Assembly: GCA_027718005.1 (NCBI GenBank)
Contig: JALLOP010000083.1
Span: 1 to 6,038 of the forward strand
Origin: Patescibacteria group bacterium AH-259-L07
Lineage (GTDB): Bacteria; Patescibacteriota; Patescibacteriia; UBA2591; UBA6264
Reading direction: 5' to 3'
Length of the DNA stretch: 6,038 nt
Of the stretch, positions 1 through 5,290 are shown one piece after another (position 1 is the first letter of the stretch; each line of letters starts with the position of its first letter). The notes under the pieces are model-generated. The model did no database searches. It saw only the letters and a list, made by a program, of their open reading frames with translations, and had not been told where the DNA came from. The position numbers and the translations under genes are program-made.

Positions 1-2538
1 TGCGTTATGGTCGTATTCCATGTAAAATCTAACAGCATCGCCACTATCACCCATAGCAATCCTTCCAACACTTGTATTTCCTGAAAGAATACTCAAACCT
101 GCATTCCCCGAGCCTTCAAGAACTAATTCGTCTGCATGCACGCTCGGAGTAGCTTGTCCACTACTACCTGTATATGCATGCAACTTTCCTCCTGGACTCG
201 TCGTGCCAATGCCGACATTGCCTGAATTATCTACCACAAATTTATCAGCGCCGGATTTTTGCAATTGGAGCAGATTGCCGGTGCTGGTATTGTTGATAAA
301 AATAGAAGGATTTGCTCCAGCATTAGTGTCAGCAGAACTGGGCGCAAACGATACGGTATTGGCTGGTTGGGTTAGTCCAGTTTTATTCATCACCACGACA
401 GTTCCATTGAGATTACATGCATTGCCTGCGTTAAGGGTGATTGAACCTCCACCAGTAACTTCTACATAATCTTTGCCCGTACCTTCCTGCTGAAGAATAC
501 CATTTAAAAATACTAAAATTTCATTATTGCCTGTAGTATATGTGAATGGCGTCAGGTCAAATGCTGTTTCCCCGCCTGTGGTGCAGGCAAACTCCTTGCG
601 CCAGCCGCCGGTTATACCGGCTATGGCAAAGTAGGTTAAACCGTCATTGGTGAACTCCCACTGATCATCGATTTGATCCCATTTAATCGCAGGGTCATTT
701 GTTCCCCGTTCTACCTTAATAAAAGCATCGCTGGGCGTGTTATCACTATCAAGCTTAAGTGTTGTGCCTCGTATATACGCATCACCAGCAACATCCAGGG
801 TTGCTAAAGGTCCTGTGGTCCCAACGCCAACAAAGGCGTTTAAGGCATCAATATGAAGAATCGTGGTGGTTTTATCTGATTTGGTAAACGTAAAATTGCC
901 AGGTGTGGCATTCGAGGCAAAATTTCCCGGTGTAACATTAGCAGCGCTTATAAGGCCGCCAATACCACCAGAAATTAAACCCTCAACATATAGATTTCCT
1001 AGGCCGGGATCACCAGCGCCACATGCGCCATCAGAATCTATACAAACGCCGCCGGTAACATGCAGTTTTGTCTTAGGGCCTGTCATACCAATCCCGACGT
1101 TGTTGGCTGCGTTTGAGAGGCGGACCACCGTGCCATCATCAGTCCAGCCGTCTAGGCCGCCTTCACCGGACACACTGCCTTTGACAATGACTACTTTATC
1201 GCCGCTCTCGAGTGCGGTATTAAAGGTAATTGAATTTCCATCAATTGTGTCTTCTGCATAATCATTGCCTGCACCTGCCTGCTGAAGCACCCCGTTATAA
1301 AACACGAGAATCTCGTTATTGCCCGCGGTGTAGGTGTCAGGGGAGGGAATAGTAAACGCAGTTTGGCCCTCTATGGCCGTATATTCATGACGCCACTCAA
1401 CACCACCAGCTCCTCCGATTGCACCCCAGGAGGTGGTATATCCTTCAAATCCGCCGGTTTCCGTATTATAAATGAACATTCCATTAGCCGCCGTAAGAGC
1501 ATTACGCTGAGTTGTAGTCATACGGGTTACCAGCAAGGCTCCTGTCGTAGAGCTAAGCTCAAGAAGAGCACTGGCAGCCGGGCTCGTCACCCCGATGCCG
1601 ACCTTGTCGGTTGCGGTGGTGAGGCGGATAATGGAGCCGTCATCAGTCCAGCCGCCTGCTCCTGCGCCTATTAATCCGCCTTTTGCAACAATGACTACTT
1701 TTTTACTTGGGGCGCGCGGATTATTAAAGGTAATCCTCGTAGAACTGGTTTCAACATAACTATTTTCATCGATTGCGCCGGCCTGCTGAAGCACCCCATT
1801 ATAAAATACCATAATCTCATCATTGCCCGGGGTATAGGTGCCGGCCGTAATATCAAAAGTCTTTCTATCTCCGCCGACTGAATCATTGGTCGTGTCAAAT
1901 TCCTGATGCCAGCCGCCGGCCGGGATCAAGGTTAAGGATCGCCATGACGTGCCATTATACCCTTCAAAATCAGTGCCGGTCCAGCGAATGGTTCCTGCAT
2001 TGGTTCCTGATGTGGTGCCTAATTGAATTGCACCCTCAACATCAAGTTTTTCCAATGGATTTGCGATCCCGATGCCGACGCGAGCGCCCGTGGTGGTTAA
2101 GTATACATAATCATTGGTTTTGTCATGCGCCCATAAACCAACGCCTGATTCTGTTCCCCCAACCGCACCCTTTACATACCCTTGAGTTGCGGCATCAGTA
2201 TCACTGGTTGGGGCGGGCAAATTCAAAATCTTAAACGTATTTCCCATATCCAAGTTTCTCTCAATCGTAATCGACTGCGCCACTACGGTACGTATCCCCC
2301 AGATGCTGATGAGGATGAGGATAAGCGCGAGCAGGGATGCGTATACGGTTTTTAACAGGAGATTGCTTCGTCGAGTTCCCTCGCTTGCGCTCGGGACAAG
2401 CCTCGCAATGACAAGGGGGGATCTCACCATTGCTTTGTTTAAAAAATTTTTCGACCAGCCCCTTCGTAATCTATGTACGATTATTTTTTTCACCCCGTTA
2501 GAGGTTTTTAGGTTAAAACCTTTTTTTATTGATTTCAT
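1..2538 (-). CDS. Large repeat-rich surface / tail-fibre-like protein, C-terminus beyond window
   Basis: An uninterrupted minus-strand frame of exactly 846 codons runs from ATG at 2538 to the left edge, so the C-terminus is missing. The start is fixed by GAGGTG six bases upstream. Residues 64-88 form a hydrophobic export or anchor segment ending in VVAQS, a plausible signal-peptidase site. The mature part alternates two modules. Five VGIG-type beta repeats begin near residues 154, 313, 481, 570 and 775 (the last is NVGIGTTSP). Three copies of a roughly 75-residue domain with the core 'NNEILVFYNGVLQQ', at about 210-284, 381-454 and 645-719, resemble repeats in phage and bacterial tail-fibre-like proteins. 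Residues 335-372 carry a 'TTTQRNALTAANGMFIYNT' stretch common in such proteins. I infer a secreted fibrous adhesin, perhaps ending in a chaperone domain off-window. The 63-residue region before the hydrophobic segment is unusually long and repeat-derived. Exact function is unknown. Confidence 0.88.
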   Translation of the reverse strand, partial: MKSIKKGFNLKTSNGVKKIIVHRLRRGWSKNFLNKAMVRSPLVIARLVPSASEGTRRSNLLLKTVYASLLALILILISIWGIRTVVAQSITIERNLDMGNTFKILNLPAPTSDTDAATQGYVKGAVGGTESGVGLWAHDKTNDYVYLTTTGARVGIGIANPLEKLDVEGAIQLGTTSGTNAGTIRWTGTDFEGYNGTSWRSLTLIPAGGWHQEFDTTNDSVGGDRKTFDITAGTYTPGNDEIMVFYNGVLQQAGAIDENSYVETSSTRITFNNPRAPSKKVVIVAKGGLIGAGAGGWTDDGSIIRLTTATDKVGIGVTSPAASALLELSSTTGALLVTRMTTTQRNALTAANGMFIYNTETGGFEGYTTSWGAIGGAGGVEWRHEYTAIEGQTAFTIPSPDTYTAGNNEILVFYNGVLQQAGAGNDYAEDTIDGNSITFNTALESGDKVVIVKGSVSGEGGLDGWTDDGTVVRLSNAANNVGIGMTGPKTKLHVTGGVCIDSDGACGAGDPGLGNLYVEGLISGGIGGLISAANVTPGNFASNATPGNFTFTKSDKTTTILHIDALNAFVGVGTTGPLATLDVAGDAYIRGTTLKLDSDNTPSDAFIKVERGTNDPAIKWDQIDDQWEFTNDGLTYFAIAGITGGWRKEFACTTGGETAFDLTPFTYTTGNNEILVFLNGILQQEGTGKDYVEVTGGGSITLNAGNACNLNGTVVVMNKTGLTQPANTVSFAPSSADTNAGANPSIFINNTSTGNLLQLQKSGADKFVVDNSGNVGIGTTSPGGKLHAYTGSSGQATPSVHADELVLEGSGNAGLSILSGNTSVGRIAMGDSGDAVRFYMEYDHNA
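382..1911 (-). repeat. Three degenerate copies of a tail-fibre-like domain inside the surface gene
   Basis: The copies lie at about 1687-1911, 1177-1398 and 382-606. Each encodes W-(H/R)-x-E-(F/Y), then a GN(D/N)EI(M/L)VF(Y/L)NG(V/I)LQQ core, then an I-T-(F/L) strand and a VV(I/V)V strand. Copies 1 and 2 are still close at DNA level around GCCTGCTGAAGCACCCC (near 1780 and 1277 on the plus strand). They also share a following GWTDDG motif and a VGIG repeat, so a composite unit of about 170 residues was probably duplicated. Copy 3 is more diverged and lacks the WTDDG linker. Confidence 0.8.
2359..2420 (-). repeat. REP-like dispersed palindromic element in frame within the surface gene
   Basis: On the coding strand the element reads CCCCCCTTGTCATTGCGAGG, then a GC-rich centre, then CGACGAAGCAATCTC. 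The outer arms ATTGC (2362-2366) and GCAAT (2405-2409) pair, and an inner GCTTG/CAAGC hairpin is present. This is the familiar 'GTCATTGCGAG...CGAAGCAATC' intergenic repeat type found dispersed in many bacterial genomes. Here it is translated as residues of about 41-61 (LVIARLVPSASEGTRRSNL), in the cytoplasmic N-region before the hydrophobic segment, without breaking the frame. Confidence 0.7.
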
Positions 2539-2594
2539 AATTTTCACCTCATTATTTGCATATGTTCCCCGCTAAATTCGACCTCTAACGGGGT
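2492..2594 (-). repeat. 14-bp perfect inverted repeat spanning the surface-gene start
   Basis: ACCCCGTTAGAGGT at 2492-2505 is the exact reverse complement of ACCTCTAACGGGGT at 2581-2594. The 75-nt spacer contains the Shine-Dalgarno (2545-2550) and the start codon (2536-2538), so pairing would loop out the ribosome binding site. The coding-side arm encodes part of the N-terminal 'KTSNGVKK'. The arms may also be two copies of one dispersed repeat in opposite orientation. Confidence 0.75.
2545..2550 (-). promoter_or_regulatory. Shine-Dalgarno of the large surface gene
   Basis: Minus-strand GAGGTG lies six bases upstream of the ATG at 2538. It is the only well-placed ribosome binding site in the window and decides this start over the internal Met37, which has no Shine-Dalgarno. 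Confidence 0.75.
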
Positions 2595-2601
2595 TCATAT
2601 G
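2559..2601 (-). promoter_or_regulatory. Leader hairpin just upstream of the surface-gene ribosome binding site
   Basis: The transcript can fold as CAUAUG, a 2x2 AA/AA internal loop, then CCCCGUUAGA paired with UUUAGCGGGG (including two G-U pairs), closed by a loop of about 7 nt. The two CATATG outer arms are at 2559-2564 and 2596-2601. The hairpin ends 8 nt before the Shine-Dalgarno. No U-tract follows, so it is unlikely to be an intrinsic terminator. Its 5' arm is the same sequence that can instead pair with the coding-side copy at 2492-2505. A weak -10-like TAATAT (minus strand, 2615-2620) sits just upstream. Confidence 0.6.
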
Positions 2602-2642
2602 TGTAAGGTTACCTATATTAATTGTTTTTTTATTTTTATTTA

Positions 2643-3044
2643 TTATTTATTTTGATAAAATTCTACGACTTTATTATGCTCATCAAATACTATTCTAAAC
2701 TTATTAAACACATCTAACCTGCCCAATAACGGTGGGACTCCTTCAGTTAAAGCCCAGGCGATGCGAGCCTCAAACCCAATACTGCCTAAATATATTTTTG
2801 CTTTCTTAATAATATAGGGGACTCTGCCACCTGATACACCCTTTATCTCTCGGATGTGGCTATAATCTTGTTTAAAACCAAAAGCCTGTCCCAAACCTAA
2901 AGGAATCAAAGTAATGTCAGCCCCAGAATCAATATACAAAGGAATCTCTATTTTAAAACTTCTTACCTTTAGGGTAGCATAAGCGATTGGTCGGTAAACT
3001 ACGCCTAGGTCAGATCTCTCTTTCTGGTATTTAAATCTGATCAT
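2643..3044 (-). CDS. Retropepsin-like aspartic protease (clan AA), 133 aa
   Basis: The protein has the layout of a single-domain, retroviral-type aspartic protease that works as a homodimer. It has an N-terminal beta region with 'YATLKV', the catalytic motif YIDSGADITLIP with Asp39-Ser-Gly-Ala, a flap-like Gly-rich turn IKGVSGG (67-73), and the late hydrophobic-hydrophobic-Gly motif PLLGR (105-109) followed by 'FRIVFDE'. Its length matches stand-alone bacterial and archaeal members. No signal peptide or membrane segment is visible, so it is probably cytoplasmic. The ATG at 3044 is the only usable start, because an in-frame stop lies five codons upstream. It begins 4 nt after the preceding small gene, implying translational coupling. 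A GAGGAGGT (3068-3075) lies 23 nt upstream inside that gene, too far for a normal Shine-Dalgarno. Substrate is unknown; related proteins include DdiI- and SASPase-like peptidases. Confidence 0.85.
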   Translation of the reverse strand: MIRFKYQKERSDLGVVYRPIAYATLKVRSFKIEIPLYIDSGADITLIPLGLGQAFGFKQDYSHIREIKGVSGGRVPYIIKKAKIYLGSIGFEARIAWALTEGVPPLLGRLDVFNKFRIVFDEHNKVVEFYQNK

Positions 3045-3048
3045 AAAA

Positions 3049-3288
3049 TCAAATAATTAGAACCATGACCTCCTCTTTTGGTATCTTAGCTATGAGCGGT
3101 GTTTTTCTGGGATATTTCTTTTTAGCCTGTTGCAACATCTTTCTAATATCCTTTCCTGAAAATCGTACTTTCCCGTCAATCATAATAATATAATTGTCCA
3201 AATATTTTACTCGATCCAATTCTGTAAATGCTTGAAAATTTTTAGAAAGATCGGCTCTAGCAGGCGAAGCGAAAGTTTGCTTTTTCAT
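3049..3288 (-). CDS. Small DUF5678-like protein, 79 aa
   Basis: Residues 29-77 follow the DUF5678 pattern as I recall it: a tyrosine-led strand (YLDNYIIMIDGKV), a 'FSGKDI' turn, a basic helix (RKMLQQAKKKYP), then a final strand (TPLIAKIPKEEVM). The family's biochemical function is unknown. I recall, without being able to check here, that such genes often precede retropepsin-like protease genes, and here the protease ATG is only 4 nt after the TGA stop. The first 16 residues (MKKQTFASPARAD...) do not look like the family and may be a lineage-specific extension. No Shine-Dalgarno precedes the ATG; the upstream region is extremely AT-rich, compatible with a leaderless or weakly structured start. 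The product is probably cytoplasmic, and could be a partner, substrate or regulator of the protease (inference). Confidence 0.75.
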   Translation of the reverse strand: MKKQTFASPARADLSKNFQAFTELDRVKYLDNYIIMIDGKVRFSGKDIRKMLQQAKKKYPRKTPLIAKIPKEEVMVLII

Positions 3289-3294
3289 ATGAAT

Positions 3295-3314
3295 ATAATT
3301 AACTTTTTAATTAT
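3295..3314. promoter_or_regulatory. AT-rich palindrome just upstream of the DUF5678-like gene
   Basis: ATAATTAA and TTAATTAT are perfect 8-nt inverted arms around a CTTT centre, starting 7 bases from the start codon at 3288. It could be an operator for the two-gene cassette. The surrounding sequence is nearly all A and T, so chance occurrence is quite possible. Confidence 0.3.
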
Positions 3315-3407
3315 TTTTTATTGTTTTAATTTTTATATCTAAAACCTATCTGTGTTTTTGGCGTATCTTCTTGTATTAATAATCTTTTTATAGCCTAATA
3401 CCGCACC

Positions 3408-3464
3408 AACTTGAGGTGCCAATTTGATCCCTCAAGCTTAAGGTCATAATTTGTGATCTTAAAG
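3408..3464 (-). other. Two adjacent imperfect hairpins downstream of the 590-aa gene
   Basis: CTTGAGG (3410-3416) pairs with CCTCAAG (3430-3436), extendable to about 9 bp with one wobble. Immediately next to it, CTTAAGGTCA (3437-3446) pairs with TGATCTTAAAG (3454-3464) with one bulge and one mismatch. They begin 12 nt after the stop of the upstream gene but have no U-tract on the transcribed strand, so they are weak candidates for transcript-end stabilisers rather than clear terminators. The rest of the 188-nt gap is AT-rich and should hold the cassette promoter; TTGGCA followed after 16 nt by TATTAG on the minus strand is one weak candidate. Confidence 0.4.
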
Positions 3465-3476
3465 AATCAAACTCAC

Positions 3477-5249
3477 TTACCTTTCGTACCAATATACCAG
3501 GCCGATTGAGCGAAGATACGGGGTTTTATATGAATCGGCAAGTTTTTTGGGCGCAATTTTTATTTTCCACCGAAGATCATTGCCCGCATTTGCGAATACG
3601 AACCTCTGGCCAGGTTCTGTCAAGCTCCATGTCTTCCCGCCATCATTGGAAAGATAATATTGTATGTTTGCCTGAGATAAACTTGCCTCAAGATCGCTGA
3701 TTTGCGCCGCGCCCACCTTATTCACTTCAAAATTAATTTGTTTTGAAACCGCTTGTCTGGTCACACTTATATCAACGCCGTAATCAGTAAAACGATACAT
3801 TTTTGTCCCGCCGCCCTTAACGCCGGCAATCATATAGCCGGTATGTTCTTGAACGGGGACCATATCTAAAAAGCTGGGGGTAAAATTAAACCAAAATACA
3901 TTATCAATGCGCGTATTAATTTCTCCATCAAAACGAACTAACGTGCCATCGCCATTGCTGATGTAGATCGCTTGATCTAATTCATCCAAGGTTACCGGGT
4001 TATTATGTGAAATCCGCCACCCAAAACGCGCGCTCACATCAGTGACTGAACCATCAAAAGCCATTTCATAGCCCCTGGTAAAATAGCTTGCCCAGAGTAT
4101 AAATACACGTCCATCAGAGCGCGGTAGAAGCGCAAGATGTCCCGGATACTCAAGGGACTTTGAAAAAAGTAATGAAACAACGCTGCGACCAGATGCAAAC
4201 GGCTCATACTGCCATATTTCAAATGCATTCTCTTGCGACAGGCCAATGAGCCAGCGCTCCTTATCTTTATTGATTTGTTGTATGGGATCCTTCGTCGCTT
4301 CGCTCCTCAGGATGACAGGGGGGGTTGATTGTATGACGACTGAATCAAACTTTTTTTGCCGCACCATATTTTGCAGTTCTGGTGCCAGCGTCAGTTTTAA
4401 CGATGCCGTATCAAGGGTAAAAAATTCTAATGTATCCATATAGTAGATAAGACAGATACTTACCCCGCACGCCAGAGAAACACCTTGGGGAATCGTACCC
4501 AACCCCGCATCATTGATAAGCGTCATCCCAGCATCAAATGTATATACATGAAAACGTGCTGTGTTTTCTTCTTGGGTAAAAATAAACCATTGGTCTAACG
4601 TGGGGATTGAATAGACTGATATAATGGTATGACCTTGAGAAATGCCCAGTGTGTCAAAGTCCATTCGTGCCCACGTATCATTATCTCTTTTCCACATCAC
4701 CACTGCTTTTTGGTCATTAAGCATGTGATGGCCAACAAAAACAATCGTACGGTCAGTGGTCTTCACTAACTCAGGGACAAAGGTGTCTAATAAGGGACTC
4801 GCGGTTATTTCTTCCACGGCAATATCGGGTGGAAACAATACATTCGTGCCGGTCCAATCAAAATATAGGGTGGTCTCTTCAGTATCAAGCCATGCCAGAG
4901 ATGAAAATGAGTCGCTAAAGGTTGCACTTATATATTGTGTATCAATTGTCTCTGGTGCTTGCTCTGCCAAGGGCGCCTCATATTTTTCTTCAGCTGAAAG
5001 CGGGATTTGAGCCTCTTCTTGACGCTTAGCTTCGGGATATACCTCTGTTAGCTTAAACGCTGTTTTTTTATACCACAATACCAGTCCTCCCAATACCAGC
5101 CCTCCCAATACCAGCCCCACAACAATAACTCCTACAATATATGGCTTTATTTCTTTTTTTTGCCTGCCCCGTAGGGAACTTGCCTGCCCCGTAGGGAACT
5201 TGTTCTCCTTCGGGGCTCTCCTTTGGGGTTTTTTCTTTTTTTTTGCCAT
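3477..5249 (-). CDS. Membrane-anchored extracytoplasmic protein with C-terminal Asp-box beta domain, 590 aa
   Basis: I do not recognise a named family for the whole protein. Residues 1-36 are strongly basic (MAKKKKKPQRR...), followed by one transmembrane helix at 37-60. The rest, about 530 residues, is predicted outside the cytoplasm (N-in topology). The middle (about 100-490) is rich in short hydrophobic beta strands with aromatic and Asp/Gly turns such as 'YISNGDGTLVRFDG', suggesting a beta-propeller-like fold (inference). The C-terminal domain, about 496-590, contains the Asp-box motif SNDGGKTW (534-541) and 'GNDLRWKI', a pairing seen in secreted carbohydrate-binding or sialidase-like beta modules. 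No catalytic set is evident. The ATG at 5249 has no Shine-Dalgarno, but no other standard start lies between it and the upstream in-frame stop. It follows the right-hand surface gene by 41 nt, probably in one operon. It carries an in-frame REP-like insert (about 310-322) and repeat-expanded N-terminal segments. Confidence 0.85.
   Translation of the reverse strand: MAKKKKKPQRRAPKENKFPTGQASSLRGRQKKEIKPYIVGVIVVGLVLGGLVLGGLVLWYKKTAFKLTEVYPEAKRQEEAQIPLSAEEKYEAPLAEQAPETIDTQYISATFSDSFSSLAWLDTEETTLYFDWTGTNVLFPPDIAVEEITASPLLDTFVPELVKTTDRTIVFVGHHMLNDQKAVVMWKRDNDTWARMDFDTLGISQGHTIISVYSIPTLDQWFIFTQEENTARFHVYTFDAGMTLINDAGLGTIPQGVSLACGVSICLIYYMDTLEFFTLDTASLKLTLAPELQNMVRQKKFDSVVIQSTPPVILRSEATKDPIQQINKDKERWLIGLSQENAFEIWQYEPFASGRSVVSLLFSKSLEYPGHLALLPRSDGRVFILWASYFTRGYEMAFDGSVTDVSARFGWRISHNNPVTLDELDQAIYISNGDGTLVRFDGEINTRIDNVFWFNFTPSFLDMVPVQEHTGYMIAGVKGGGTKMYRFTDYGVDISVTRQAVSKQINFEVNKVGAAQISDLEASLSQANIQYYLSNDGGKTWSLTEPGQRFVFANAGNDLRWKIKIAPKKLADSYKTPYLRSIGLVYWYER
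4284..4320 (-). repeat. REP-like dispersed palindromic element in frame within the 590-aa gene
   Basis: On the coding strand it contains GTCATCCTGAGGAGCGAAGC followed by GACGAAGGATCC, a well-known dispersed bacterial repeat. Arms ATCCT (4287-4291) and AGGAT (4309-4313) pair. It is translated as VILRSEATKDP at residues 312-322, preceded by two prolines from a C-rich run, between 'VVIQST' and 'NKDKERWLIG'. This position looks like a surface loop between beta segments. Confidence 0.75.
5073..5117 (-). repeat. Three tandem 15-bp repeats inside the transmembrane helix
   Basis: TCCCAATACCAGCCC occurs exactly at 5088-5102 and 5103-5117, and with two mismatches at 5073-5087. Each encodes a GLVL(G/W) pentapeptide, residues 45-59 of the 590-aa protein. 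The result is a glycine-rich helix with GxxxG spacings (G45/G49, G50/G54). Confidence 0.9.
5161..5202 (-). repeat. 20-bp tandem duplication in the N-terminal coding region
   Basis: TGCCTGCCCCGTAGGGAACT is present twice without a gap (5161-5180, 5181-5200), and the third copy starts with TG only. Because 20 is not a multiple of three, the two copies are read in different frames, giving KFPTGQA and then SSLRGRQ at about residues 17-30. The unit resembles a short dispersed repeat rather than ordinary coding sequence. Confidence 0.9.
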
Positions 5250-5261
5250 AAATAAATGATA

Positions 5262-5289
5262 AATGATTAGTGATCAATGATTAGTGATC
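5262..5289. repeat. 14-bp tandem repeat in the intergenic gap
   Basis: AATGATTAGTGATC is repeated exactly at 5262-5275 and 5276-5289, with a degenerate partial copy (AAATGAT) at about 5254-5260. It fills nearly all of the 41-nt space between the upstream stop (5291-5293) and the ATG at 5249, leaving no room for a recognisable Shine-Dalgarno. The junctions create TGATCA palindromes. Confidence 0.85.
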
Positions 5290-5290
5290 A

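Noticed and set aside
863..1261. 132-codon plus-strand open frame
   Set aside because: It is antisense to the 846-codon surface gene, is a proline/serine-rich shadow of Gly-rich repeats, and has no ribosome binding site or family resemblance.
1..2538. Prophage tail-fibre gene
   Set aside because: The modules are fibre-like, but no other phage structural, lysis or integration gene is present, and the N-terminal hydrophobic export segment points to a cell-surface protein. Flanking sequence could change this.
2559..2601. Intrinsic terminator after the protease gene
   Set aside because: The hairpin is strong but is followed on the transcribed strand by CAAAUAAUGAGGUG, with no U-tract, and lies in the next gene's leader.
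2643..3044. Retroelement origin for the aspartic protease
   Set aside because: No reverse transcriptase, integrase or terminal repeats nearby; the stand-alone retropepsin fold is common in bacteria and archaea.
5068..5277. 69-codon minus-strand frame overlapping the start of the 590-aa gene
   Set aside because: It reads the same tandem repeats in another frame and has no independent signal; the 590-aa frame explains the region.
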